From Treponema sp. UBA4267 (GTDB lineage Bacteria > Spirochaetota > Spirochaetia > Treponematales > Treponemataceae), in the NCBI GenBank assembly GCA_002395155.1, contig DGWD01000024.1, positions 1-61,597 of the forward strand: a DNA stretch of 61,597 nt. The letters are read 5' to 3'. Positions 43,261 to 52,589 of this stretch are shown here, in pieces. The notes below the pieces were generated by a model. That model saw nothing but the letters and a program-made list of their open reading frames with translations. It had not been told where the DNA came from and did no database searches. The position numbers were made by a program, and so were the translations under genes. The stretch's first letter is position 1, and each line of letters starts with the position of its first letter.

Positions 43261-45104
43261 TATTGCACCTCACTATTTGAAGTTTCTTCTACTTTATCAC
43301 TTTCTAATTTTGCAGCTTCATTTTCTTCCAATACATCATCAGGCTGTAATTGCTTTAGCTTTTCAGATATAGTACAAAGGTTCTGAGCTGAATCACTAAT
43401 TTTTTGAGTTGAACTGGAGAAAGATTCCGCTGCTTCTGCAATTTGACGAAGTGTAATTACAATCTGGGCAAAAGAAGCTGTTTGCTGTTCGATGATTTTC
43501 TTAATATCTTCCGATGCATAATTCATTGATTCGGAAGATTCTTTAAGGTCTTCAAAACGCTGGTTCAAATCATTGATAATTTTGTTTCCATCAAGAATCT
43601 TTTTACTTCCATTTTGAGAAGAAACAAGAAGTTCGTCTGAAGAATGCTGAATTTCTATAATTCGTTTACGAATTTCTTCGGTAGACTGAATGGTTGAGTT
43701 GGTAAGACGGCGGATTTCATTAGCAACCAGAGAGAAGTTTTCACCAACTTCACCTGCACTTGAAGCTTCGAGTTCGGCATTGAAAGCAATAATATTTGTC
43801 TGATCGGCAATAGAATTAATAATTCTTGCAATATCAGAAATACCAGAAACCTTTTCTGTAAGTTCCTTAATACCGTCTACTGTAACATCATTAGCACGTT
43901 TGATTTCATCAAGCTTTTGCATGTTTTCTTTTAAGATAGAAAAACCTTCATTGATATTATCTGTAGTACGTCTGGCAACCAGAGAAACTTCCCCAATCTT
44001 TTCTGCAATATTTTTTGAAAGGGCGTCTGATTCTTCCATTGCAGAAAGAAGTTCTTTTACCCCAGAATTCTGCTCCAAGGAAGTTACGGCAGTTTCTCTG
44101 GAAATAACAGAAAGTTCATTGCTGGATTCTACAACTGACATAGAAATACGCTGACTTTCTTTAAGAATTTTTTGCAAAATCTCCACTATTATATTAATAA
44201 GATAAACGTTATACATAAATTCGTTTGAAAGGTCTGTACGTTCAAACTTTACCTTATGCAGGTTTTCTTTATTAATTCCGCTCATCAAATCCTTCATGTT
44301 ATTAATAGAACGCATCATTCTTTTAAAAAGAACTGATGAAAAATATTGGTAGGTAACAATGCTTATTCCCCCAAGAAGGAAAAGCCTAAAAAAATCTATT
44401 TTTTCGGAAGAATAAGAAGCGTAAGTTCTCCATGCTAATATATAGAAGAAAGCACTAAATAAAAGAATTGGTGCAAAAATATGAATGGTTGTGATTACGG
44501 TAGAAGATATTCCAAAACTATGATTTTTTTCAACTTCTTCTTTTGAAACACCTTTTTCAACAATATTTGCGGCGTGTTTTGAACAGATTTTCTGTGTAAT
44601 TTCTGTAATTGCATTTACCGATGAAAAATATGCACCAATATACATTGTACAGGCAATCAGTATGACTGAATTCATGTTTAATCTGGCAATTCTTGTAAAC
44701 ATGGCAATCCAAATAGCACCACAACCTATAAAAATTGAAAAAGACAAGGCTCCAATTCTTGCAGGCATACCCATTAGCTGCTTCATCAACTTTGTTCTTT
44801 CCTTTACCGTTGATTCATAATAATAGAAAGATGTTAAATCCTCTGTTATTGATTGAGAAGCTAATTGATTTACAATGCTAAGAATAAGTACATGGCTAAA
44901 AATACAAAATACAAAGCCTAGAATTATTATGCTTGGCATTTTTACCATACGGACATTCCCATATGCCATAGCAATACAAGCAGCAATTGTTATAGCTTCA
45001 AAAAAGATATTCGAAATTACAAGTTTATTGAAAACCTCATTTCCAAAGTTTACATCCTTATCAGACAAGGATTTCTTTTTTTTCAGTTTCTCCTTAAAAC
45101 TCAT
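43260..45104 (-). CDS. Six-helix methyl-accepting chemotaxis protein
   Basis: The start at 45104 follows GGAGTGG; the longer frame to 45152 would overlap the cyclase. The product of 614 residues has about six membrane helices (residues 25-270) and a long coiled coil with the tip IADQTNIIAFNAELEASSAG followed by ENFSLVANEIRRLT. It shares this unusual tip and topology with the receptor encoded next, so the two are paralogs. The C-terminal tail is acidic and lacks the usual pentapeptide that recruits CheR and CheB. Confidence 0.85.
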   Translation of the reverse strand: MSFKEKLKKKKSLSDKDVNFGNEVFNKLVISNIFFEAITIAACIAMAYGNVRMVKMPSIIILGFVFCIFSHVLILSIVNQLASQSITEDLTSFYYYESTVKERTKLMKQLMGMPARIGALSFSIFIGCGAIWIAMFTRIARLNMNSVILIACTMYIGAYFSSVNAITEITQKICSKHAANIVEKGVSKEEVEKNHSFGISSTVITTIHIFAPILLFSAFFYILAWRTYASYSSEKIDFFRLFLLGGISIVTYQYFSSVLFKRMMRSINNMKDLMSGINKENLHKVKFERTDLSNEFMYNVYLINIIVEILQKILKESQRISMSVVESSNELSVISRETAVTSLEQNSGVKELLSAMEESDALSKNIAEKIGEVSLVARRTTDNINEGFSILKENMQKLDEIKRANDVTVDGIKELTEKVSGISDIARIINSIADQTNIIAFNAELEASSAGEVGENFSLVANEIRRLTNSTIQSTEEIRKRIIEIQHSSDELLVSSQNGSKKILDGNKIINDLNQRFEDLKESSESMNYASEDIKKIIEQQTASFAQIVITLRQIAEAAESFSSSTQKISDSAQNLCTISEKLKQLQPDDVLEENEAAKLESDKVEETSNSEVQ

Positions 45105-45118
45105 ATCCACTCCTTTTT

Positions 45119-47017
45119 TTATTTTGAAGTAAGTGCAATAGCACCATCCCAATTTTCTGGTTTATTGATTGAAAATTCATTACAACGGTTAAGCATAAGT
45201 CGTGCGGCCTTATCGTCAGGCATAAGTTCTACAGCCTTTTCAAAATAAGGAATTGCAAGATTAAATGCACCTTCGTTGTATGATTTAAAGCCCTTCTCAT
45301 AGGCCTGACAAAAATCTTCTGGCAGAGCTTTTTCATCGGCCCTATAGATTAATACACTTTCCTTTTTTCCCTTAACTTTTACAGAATCCAAAAGCAGGAT
45401 ATTCATTGAATCGTCCAGTTCGTCTCTAACAGCCTGAGATATAATGATTTTGGCACCGTATAATTTGGTAAGACCTTCTAGTCGCGAAGCCAGGTTTACA
45501 GTATCTCCAATTACGGTATAGTTTGTTTTATCGGCACTACCAATTTGGCCTACAATTACATCTCCATAATGAATACCAATTCCAATATCAAGCTTTATAC
45601 CTTCTGGAAATTTTAGCTGACTGCATGGAATAGTATCTAACTGTGCATACATTTCTAAAGCGGCCTGTACAGCACGTTTTGCATTATCGTTATAACTGAT
45701 TGGAGCACCGAACAAAACCATAATTGCATCACCAATAAACTTGTCTACAGTGCCACCATATTTTTTGACTACATCTACCATGCGGGTAAAATAGGTATTC
45801 AAAAAGTTTACAACATCTTCAGGGCGGTTTACTTCGCTGATGGAGGTAAAACTTCGAATATCACTCATCAAAATTACAACATTACGTTTTTCATTGTTAT
45901 TATTAAGTTCTGTATCTTCATCAGAATTTACAAAATCATTAATAACCTGGGCTGGTACAAATTTAGAAAAGGCAGTTCGTATTTTTGATTCCTTTTGAAT
46001 AAGTTCGGAACGGTGTACAGCTTCCTGTAAGATATTTGCAAGTTCTGGCATAATATAATCTATAGACGATTGCACCTTATAATTGAAAATCTTTTTTCTA
46101 CAAGAGGCAAAATGAAGTGTACCTACAAATTCTTTTCCTCGTAATATGGTGTAGGAATGGTAAGATTCCAGTTTTTTATCTGAATTGGCTCTAGGTCCAA
46201 AATCAAAAGTAAGTTCACCATTTGTATTTACAATCTGAATAAAAGTCCTTTCTTCATAATTGATTGTATGATTTTTTTTGGCCTTATGTTCATACTCTGT
46301 TTTACAAATATTCCAGAACTCATCTACAGTAGCCTGATTAAAATATTCAATTCCAGTTTTGTAAACTTTTGCATTTTGTGCATCAAGAATAAGAGTAATT
46401 ACATCGTACTGGAAAGCTTTATAAAGCATTCTGAATAAATTACCTACTAAAATATCCAAATCCCTGACATCTTCATAAAGTTGCATAACATTTTTAGACA
46501 TGTTAAGAAAATTACTACTTTTATCCATTGAATTAACAATCCAGGAAGTTAGAATTTCTTCATCAGTCATATCTTTTTCTTTGGATTTGCTTTTTTCTTT
46601 TTTGTCGTCATTTATGAATGTTGATGGAGAAATGTATTTATAACTCATCAATTCCTGAACAAGAGCAATAAGCGAATCTACATTTTGACTTGAAATTGAC
46701 AGAGACTTATTTGCAAGTTTTGAGTCACTCCAAAAATCGTAAACTTTATCTTCAATTGAAATAAGGATAAATAGAATGTCGTTTTTAGAAGAACCTGTTT
46801 TAATAATGTTACAAAGTTCTCCTCCATCAATCGTTTCCAGATTCTTATCCGCAATAATTATACTTGGAGTAGCTTTTATAAGCTCCTTCAAAAGGACGTA
46901 TCCGTCGGTAAAGAGTCTTACTTCATAATCAAGTTTTTCCAGCTGACTACAAATTATTTTTGAGAGAACTTTGGAAGTTTCGGCTACATAAATTAAAGGT
47001 TTATCTTTTTTAGTCAT
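45119..47017 (-). CDS. Receiver-like/GAF-like/class III adenylate cyclase with TPR tail
   Basis: The 632-residue protein begins with a receiver-like domain (1-115, IYVAETSKVLSKIICSQLEK), in which the acidic pair is AE instead of DD while the phosphorylatable Asp remains in IIIADKNLE. A middle region (about 170-350) resembles GAF. A class IIIb cyclase domain follows (about 380-560): VILMSDIRSFTSIS and DKTNYTVIGDTVNLASRLEG, with the Lys/Thr pair for ATP. A TPR-like end (about 575-625) closes it. It overlaps the cheA gene by 8 bases. It is probably the output of the operon, making cAMP in response to CheA. Confidence 0.88.
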   Translation of the reverse strand: MTKKDKPLIYVAETSKVLSKIICSQLEKLDYEVRLFTDGYVLLKELIKATPSIIIADKNLETIDGGELCNIIKTGSSKNDILFILISIEDKVYDFWSDSKLANKSLSISSQNVDSLIALVQELMSYKYISPSTFINDDKKEKSKSKEKDMTDEEILTSWIVNSMDKSSNFLNMSKNVMQLYEDVRDLDILVGNLFRMLYKAFQYDVITLILDAQNAKVYKTGIEYFNQATVDEFWNICKTEYEHKAKKNHTINYEERTFIQIVNTNGELTFDFGPRANSDKKLESYHSYTILRGKEFVGTLHFASCRKKIFNYKVQSSIDYIMPELANILQEAVHRSELIQKESKIRTAFSKFVPAQVINDFVNSDEDTELNNNNEKRNVVILMSDIRSFTSISEVNRPEDVVNFLNTYFTRMVDVVKKYGGTVDKFIGDAIMVLFGAPISYNDNAKRAVQAALEMYAQLDTIPCSQLKFPEGIKLDIGIGIHYGDVIVGQIGSADKTNYTVIGDTVNLASRLEGLTKLYGAKIIISQAVRDELDDSMNILLLDSVKVKGKKESVLIYRADEKALPEDFCQAYEKGFKSYNEGAFNLAIPYFEKAVELMPDDKAARLMLNRCNEFSINKPENWDGAIALTSK

Positions 47018-49103
47018 GTAAGAGCTCCCTTACCTTGGCTGCAAGGCTTTCTCGTTCAAACTCAGATTTTACAATATAGCCTTGAGCTCCCAGATTTCTT
47101 GCTTTTTCTAAAGTATCCCCTTCAAATACAGACGAAACCATAATTACAGGAATATCTTTAAGTTCTTCCTTATGTCTCATATTATGAAGAAGAACAAAAC
47201 CGTCCATTCTTGGCATCTTAACATCGGTTACAACAAGATCAAATTTGTACTGCTTCATTTTTTCAAGAGCGTCAATTCCGTCTACCGCAGTAGAAACTTT
47301 ATAATTTTCCGCTTCAAGAATAATCTGTTCAATATGACGGGTTGTGTGAGAGTCATCAACAACAAGTACAGAATAAACTTTTGGCATTTTGCGTACTTCT
47401 AGATTCTTAATATCATAGACATTTACAACTCGGAATCGACGGATTGTATCTGGAATATTTAAAACCGGCAGAATACGGTAATTTTCATCAAAAACTACTC
47501 CCTGCAAGGCGTTAAAATCTTTTAATAAAGGTGGAACCGGCTTAATTACAACTGTTCCGTAATGCAAAATTTCATCAACAATAACACCAATTTTCCGGTT
47601 CAAATACTCAAGAATTACCACAGAAAGTTCTGTTTTAGTATTAGTTGTTTTCTTTGAATTTGGATTTATGATGTCGAAGTCGAAAATTGGAACCAGTTCA
47701 TCATGAACATTTAGAACTGGACCATGCTGCATTTGTAAAAAGTCCTTCTTCTGAACTATCAAAATCTCTTTTATATAATGAGAGAGAATAAGGTAAGAGT
47801 TGTTTGAAACCGAAACAAAAAGACCGTCCTGGGTTGCAAGAGAAGCAGGAAGCGAAAGTTCAAAATTGGTTCCCTGATTAAGTTCCGAATAAACTGTAAT
47901 TTTCCCCTTAAGCTTGTCCATTTCGGTTCGGACAACATCCAGACCAATTCCCCTGCCAGAAAGTTCAGTCTGCTCATCTTTTGTAGAAAAGCCTGAAGCA
48001 AAAATAAACTGGAGTAAATCGTTTTTATTGGCCTCAAGAATTTCTGCTTCTCGTTCTGGATAGAGTTTTAGGGCTTTGGCTTTGATTTTTTCGTAATCAA
48101 TTCCGTGTCCATCATCTTTTACATTTACAAAAATACGATTTGAAACCTGATTAACAGAAACCGAGATTTTTCCTGTTTCACTTTTGCCAAGTTTTACTCT
48201 TTCTTCCTTAGTTTCAATTCCATGGTCAATAGAATTTCGAACCAGGTGAATTAAGATGGCTGGAAGTTTTTCCAAAATAAACTTATCGATTGTAATATCT
48301 GATTGAGGGATATCGAAATCAATGTTTTTGCCGGCCTTCAATGCCTCTGAAACAATGGAACGCTTAATTGGACGTAGAATCATGTCGAAAGGAAGCATTC
48401 TAAGGGCAATAATATTTTTTTGTATATCCACACTCTGATTTTCAAGAACGGAAATGTTTTCGGAAAGTTCCTGGAAGGCCTGAAATTCTCTATGTTCGCT
48501 ATCTTTTTTTAGAAATTCAATTTCATTTTTAAGTTTAATCTGTCGCATAATCAGCTTATCGAGCGACTGTAAAATGGAATCAATTTGAGAAATTTGAACT
48601 TTAATTGTCTGGGAATCGTGGAAGAATTCAGAATTGTCTTCGCTTACCTTATCTTCATTTGTCCCTTTATCATCTTCTTTTTTGTTTTTTTCAGAAAAAT
48701 CTGTTTTGAAATCTTCATCTTCAAGGGCTTTATCAATATTTTCAAGAAGTGTTTCGTACTGACTTAAACTGCCGTCTCCCCCATCTTCAATTTCTTCAAT
48801 AGTCTTGCGAAGAACTTCATCAACGCCCATAAGCAGCTGAATAATTTTATTGGAGATTTCGGTCTGATTATTCTGGATATTTTTAAACACGGTTTCCAGA
48901 TGATTTACAACCTTCTCTATCTGAACATATTCCAGCATTCGGGAAGAACCTTTTAAGGTATGCAAAAGTCTCAAGATTTCTTTTAAACAAGAGGTATTTC
49001 TTTTGTCTTTTGTAGAGGCAATTGCCATATCATCAAGGGAATCTAAAATATCGCGAGCTTCTGAAATGTAATCTGCTACAAAAAGACTTTTATCGAGATT
49101 CAT
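47010..49103 (-). CDS. cheA: CheA-type hybrid histidine kinase with C-terminal receiver
   Basis: The 697-residue kinase has one phosphotransfer domain with His48 in LHTLKGSSRML, an acidic linker, a dimerisation segment, the ATPase (HLVRNSIDHGIETKEERVKL and GRGIGLDVVRTEMDKLKGK), a CheW-like domain and a receiver (575-697; VLVVDDSHTTRHIEQ, phosphorylated Asp in VVTDVKMPRMDG). No separate CheY-binding P2 domain is obvious. The attached receiver suggests a phosphate sink or relay, as in alternative chemosensory systems. It overlaps cheR by one base and the cyclase by 8. Confidence 0.95.
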   Translation of the reverse strand: MNLDKSLFVADYISEARDILDSLDDMAIASTKDKRNTSCLKEILRLLHTLKGSSRMLEYVQIEKVVNHLETVFKNIQNNQTEISNKIIQLLMGVDEVLRKTIEEIEDGGDGSLSQYETLLENIDKALEDEDFKTDFSEKNKKEDDKGTNEDKVSEDNSEFFHDSQTIKVQISQIDSILQSLDKLIMRQIKLKNEIEFLKKDSEHREFQAFQELSENISVLENQSVDIQKNIIALRMLPFDMILRPIKRSIVSEALKAGKNIDFDIPQSDITIDKFILEKLPAILIHLVRNSIDHGIETKEERVKLGKSETGKISVSVNQVSNRIFVNVKDDGHGIDYEKIKAKALKLYPEREAEILEANKNDLLQFIFASGFSTKDEQTELSGRGIGLDVVRTEMDKLKGKITVYSELNQGTNFELSLPASLATQDGLFVSVSNNSYLILSHYIKEILIVQKKDFLQMQHGPVLNVHDELVPIFDFDIINPNSKKTTNTKTELSVVILEYLNRKIGVIVDEILHYGTVVIKPVPPLLKDFNALQGVVFDENYRILPVLNIPDTIRRFRVVNVYDIKNLEVRKMPKVYSVLVVDDSHTTRHIEQIILEAENYKVSTAVDGIDALEKMKQYKFDLVVTDVKMPRMDGFVLLHNMRHKEELKDIPVIMVSSVFEGDTLEKARNLGAQGYIVKSEFERESLAAKVRELLHD

Positions 49104-50524
49104 TAGAGACCTCCTAAGTTAGAAAAAGTTTCACAAAGAGATGTAATATAAGCCGGACTAAAGGAATCCAGGGCAAAATCATAAGGGATCTGACTTCCAA
49201 ATTCAGAAATCAGCTTTTTACATTTTGAAAAACATGATAAAGCGGTTTCATTTCTTCCCATATCGCGGAGTACCATTCCATGGTAAAAAAATGCCGGCCA
49301 AAAATCTGGAGAAAGGCTTTCTGCCGAAGCAAAAAAAGTTTCTGCATCTGCCCTATTATCTGCATGATATTCAATATAGCCCTGCATAAAATAAGAGTAC
49401 TTTTTAAGACTTGTTCCATTTATCTGTCTGGCAAGGTTTCTTGCTTTTACAAAATCTCCACGAGATATTTCCTGACAAACATTTTCGTAGACCTTTTTGG
49501 CATTAAAACCATTTTCAACAAATTCAGATGAAGATGATGGAAGTATTTTTAAGCTTGACTCAGAAGATTCTATATTATTACTATTAATGTAATTTTGCAG
49601 TTTGACTTTTTCGACCTGCATTTGAAGTTTTTTATTCTTCTTCTCAATCTTTTTTTCTTCCATACGCTGATCAATTGGTTTTATACAAGAGGCTTTTTTT
49701 GCTTCATTATGATTTTTAATGAAATAGTAAACCGAACCTTCATTTGTTTTATAAATATCAGAAGGAATTACTGTATTGTCGATTGATCCAACTTCATTCA
49801 TTGAAAAAAACAGCAGGCCATCGTTTTTAAGGCGTTCAGTAACTTTTTGGGTTACGAGTTTTCTTGTTTCTTTATCAAAGTAGATAAAGACATTTCGCAT
49901 AAAAATGATATCAACATTTTCAAAAAATGGAAGTTTTGACAATTCTCCTTGAATAAGATTGAACTTAAAACTGTGAATGCGATGTAAAAAATCCTTATTA
50001 AAAATAATCTGATTTGTAGTCTGACTGGAATATGGTTTTAATAAGTCGTGATACTTTTTGCCATCTGGTCGCAAAGAATAAAGTGAATATGTGCCGCGAG
50101 AAAGTGTTTCCATAGCATTATCATCTATATCAGAGGCATAAATAGTAAGATTTACATTCATTGAAAGTGCTAATGCCAAAAGTGATATGGCTTCTTCGCC
50201 GGTAGAACAGCAGCAAGTCCAGATAGTAAGATTTTTTCCACTAAATTTTGGGAAAACCTGGTCACGCAAAAAGTCGAACTGCTTTTCTTCGCGGAAAAAG
50301 TAAGTTTCATTTACGGTAACAAGATTAATTATTGTGTCAAAATCTTTTGAAAAAGGAATTAAACTTTGACAAAAGACCTGAGGGCTAATTCCTCTAGCAG
50401 CGGCGACAGTTTCAATATGAGAAGCCAGACAGGCATACTGAGTTTTTGCAACATAAATGCCCGAGTAAGTGAGGATTTTCGAATTTACATAATCTATAAG
50501 CTGATCAGTAACTTTTTCCATCAT
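49103..50524 (-). CDS. cheR: CheR methyltransferase with TPR-like C-terminus
   Basis: The 473-residue protein has a CheR domain (about 5-275) that transfers methyl groups from S-adenosylmethionine to receptor Glu residues. The cofactor site reads IWTCCCSTGEEAISLLALAL and the conserved IIFMRNVFIYFDKETRK follows. A charged linker leads to TPR-like helices (about 350-470; AETFFASAESLSPDFWPAFF). CheR proteins with TPR tails are typical of alternative chemosensory systems controlling outputs other than flagellar switching. The gap to cheB is 12 bases. Confidence 0.92.
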   Translation of the reverse strand: MMEKVTDQLIDYVNSKILTYSGIYVAKTQYACLASHIETVAAARGISPQVFCQSLIPFSKDFDTIINLVTVNETYFFREEKQFDFLRDQVFPKFSGKNLTIWTCCCSTGEEAISLLALALSMNVNLTIYASDIDDNAMETLSRGTYSLYSLRPDGKKYHDLLKPYSSQTTNQIIFNKDFLHRIHSFKFNLIQGELSKLPFFENVDIIFMRNVFIYFDKETRKLVTQKVTERLKNDGLLFFSMNEVGSIDNTVIPSDIYKTNEGSVYYFIKNHNEAKKASCIKPIDQRMEEKKIEKKNKKLQMQVEKVKLQNYINSNNIESSESSLKILPSSSSEFVENGFNAKKVYENVCQEISRGDFVKARNLARQINGTSLKKYSYFMQGYIEYHADNRADAETFFASAESLSPDFWPAFFYHGMVLRDMGRNETALSCFSKCKKLISEFGSQIPYDFALDSFSPAYITSLCETFSNLGGL

Positions 50525-50536
50525 ATAACCCTTGAA

Positions 50537-51592
50537 CTAGCTGACTAAATTCCATAATCTTTGTGGAATTTGATTAAGTGGAAGAACTTCGCAGGCGGCT
50601 CCCATTTCGTAAGCAGCTTTTGGCATTCCGTATATAACGCAAGAAGCTTCATCTTGTGTAATTGTATAGGCCCCAAGATTTTTTAGATTAAGACATTCTC
50701 TGGCTCCATCTGAACCCATTCCTGTAAGAATTACGGCGATACAATTTTTTCCAAAAACTTTAGCGGCACTTTCAAACATTTTATCAACAGCTGGTCTTAA
50801 AAAATTGACCGGTGCATCGTGGTTAAGAATTATGTGGAAATCATTTTCTGGATATGGGATAAAGGTAAGGTGCTCATCGGCTGGAGCAAAATATACGTGA
50901 CCTGGTAATGGTTTTATATTGTTTTCTGCCAGATGAACAGGAATTTTAGCCTCGCTAGACAGCCAATCGATTAAATTTTTATCAAAGATTGAGTCAATGT
51001 GCTGGGTAATAAAAATCGGAAGAGGAAAACCATTTCCAATTCCCTTAAGCAATTCCAGAAGGGCTCCTGGGCCGCCAGTTGAAACTCCAACCAAAACAGC
51101 CTTGTATTTTCGATTGGAAAAATCTATGGAAACTGAGTGCAACTGACTTACAAGAGAACCGTCTTCATTTACAGTAGAAATTATAGATGTGGGATGATTT
51201 TCTAAAAGTAAATTGCATTTTATATCCAAAATTTCCTGTTCCAAATAGAGTGCATATTCATCAAGTTTTGTAGATGAAAAACTAATAAACTCTGGTCGTT
51301 CCAAAAATTTTATGTTTTTAGATGAGTAAGTGGACTTTTCGCCTGGAGTTTTAAAAATAATAGTTGGAATTTCGGATGTGTGGCAGTAGTCAGCAAGGGT
51401 AGAACTTCTGTCTGCATCAAAAAAAGATTTATCTGTAACAATTACGTTTGGCTTTAAATTTGAAATTGAATTTTTTAATTCATTGTAAGAAGAAATTTCA
51501 CCTATCCACGAAAGTTTTTTCGATTTTAGAATTACTTCCTTTATGACAGATTTAGTAACTGCAGAAGATTCGGCTACAAGAACAGAAATCAT
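50537..51592 (-). CDS. cheB: CheB methylesterase with a degenerate receiver
   Basis: The 351-residue protein has a receiver-like N-terminus (1-110) and a methylesterase domain (about 160-350). The catalytic residues are seen as Ser in AVLVGVSTGGPGALLELL, His in ITQHIDSIF and Asp in ILTGMGSDGARECL. In the receiver, the Asp corresponding to phosphorylation is kept in VIVTDKSFF, but the acidic pair of VVDDS is AESS. Phosphorylation may therefore be weak. It overlaps the CheW-like gene by 4 bases. Confidence 0.93.
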   Translation of the reverse strand: MISVLVAESSAVTKSVIKEVILKSKKLSWIGEISSYNELKNSISNLKPNVIVTDKSFFDADRSSTLADYCHTSEIPTIIFKTPGEKSTYSSKNIKFLERPEFISFSSTKLDEYALYLEQEILDIKCNLLLENHPTSIISTVNEDGSLVSQLHSVSIDFSNRKYKAVLVGVSTGGPGALLELLKGIGNGFPLPIFITQHIDSIFDKNLIDWLSSEAKIPVHLAENNIKPLPGHVYFAPADEHLTFIPYPENDFHIILNHDAPVNFLRPAVDKMFESAAKVFGKNCIAVILTGMGSDGARECLNLKNLGAYTITQDEASCVIYGMPKAAYEMGAACEVLPLNQIPQRLWNLVS

Positions 51593-52020
51593 AATTCCTC
51601 CAGAAGACTATTATTCATATATTCAATAATTTGTTTAACATTGATTAAAAGTCTGAGTCTTTCTTTATCAAAATTACAGGCCAAAATACCCATTGATTCA
51701 AACTGAGAAGAATATGAATCTGAAAAAAGCCCGAAAGTATTTAGAGGAACATTACTAACTCTACACTCCTGGTTTGTAACAATAGATATATTACCAATAC
51801 CCCGCCCCCTTAAAACAATCATTGTTTTTATATCAGAAACACGAGTGGGCTGGTTAAACTTTTTAGCTACATCATCAAAATCAAAAACTCCAGAATTTTG
51901 ATCGTGCAGTAAAGAAATGTTTAAATCTTTAACACCAACACAGGAAACTACATACTCGTTGGGGATAAGAAAATCTATTTGAGGATATGTGATGCAAATG
52001 AATTTTTCAGGCTGCCGCAA
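51589..52020 (-). CDS. CheW-like protein
   Basis: The 143-residue protein is a single CheW-fold domain of divergent sequence (FICITYPQIDFLIPNEYVVS and RVSDIKTMIVLRGRGIGNIS). It overlaps the first CheW gene by 14 bases and cheB by 4. It would act as an adaptor between receptors and CheA, or as an inhibitor of that contact. Its divergence makes the adaptor role less certain. Confidence 0.7.
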   Translation of the reverse strand: MRQPEKFICITYPQIDFLIPNEYVVSCVGVKDLNISLLHDQNSGVFDFDDVAKKFNQPTRVSDIKTMIVLRGRGIGNISIVTNQECRVSNVPLNTFGLFSDSYSSQFESMGILACNFDKERLRLLINVKQIIEYMNNSLLEEL

Positions 52021-52513
52021 TTTCTTTTCCCACTTTTTCTATAATAGCTTGAACCTTTAACACAAAAACTTCCTGATTATTTACTTTTAAAGTTCCTTCA
52101 TAATAATCAGAAAGTTCTTCTTCAGAAAAGTGAATTACATCTTTTTCAGAAGCTGTAAAAAAGTCTCTTACATCTGTAATACGAAGGCAGGTATGGCTTT
52201 CATCATTCAAAACAATAAAAAGCATAGACTGTTGGGCTTCTTTTCCTTCAAGAACAGCGGAATCTATTACGACATAAGGGTCACCATAACGGTTCAATAC
52301 ACCATTTACATAAGGTGGTACAAAAGGAAGAGGGAAAACTGTTGCATCCCGTAAAATTTCTTTTACAGAATCGGCTGGAATTGCATATAAATTTTTACCA
52401 TCAGCTTGATTACCAATTGTAAAAATCAACCACACAGCCTTTTTTTTAAGCTGTTTTTTTTCAGCATTTTCACGATTACTACTTTTTATTAACGATAAAA
52501 TCTCTTCTGACAT
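52007..52513 (-). CDS. cheW: CheW adaptor protein
   Basis: The 168-residue protein has a CheW domain at about 28-165, with WLIFTIGNQADGKNLYAIPA, VFPLPFVPPYVNGVLNRYGD and IFVL-like strands ending ALEL-type helices. The text FVPPYVNGVLNRYGDPYVV matches the usual CheW core (P-x-Y-I-x-G-v-x-n-x-r-G). It is the first gene of the chemosensory operon and couples receptors to CheA. No ribosome site precedes the ATG, and the predicted -10 box lies only 7 bases away. Confidence 0.88.
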   Translation of the reverse strand: MSEEILSLIKSSNRENAEKKQLKKKAVWLIFTIGNQADGKNLYAIPADSVKEILRDATVFPLPFVPPYVNGVLNRYGDPYVVIDSAVLEGKEAQQSMLFIVLNDESHTCLRITDVRDFFTASEKDVIHFSEEELSDYYEGTLKVNNQEVFVLKVQAIIEKVGKEIAAA

Positions 52514-52520
52514 GAAAAAT

Positions 52521-52526
52521 ATTATA
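52521..52526 (-). promoter_or_regulatory. Predicted -10 box of the chemosensory operon
   Basis: A perfect TATAAT on the minus strand ends 7 bases before the cheW ATG at 52513; the possible -35 (TAGCAA at 52549-52544, spacing 17) is weak. The message would begin at or next to the start codon. The gap to the upstream transporter gene is 76 bases and has no clear terminator, so readthrough is possible. Confidence 0.4.
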
Positions 52527-52589
52527 ATAGATATTAGTATAAATTGCTATTTCTTTTATCTATTAACTATTTCATCAGAGACATTTTTC

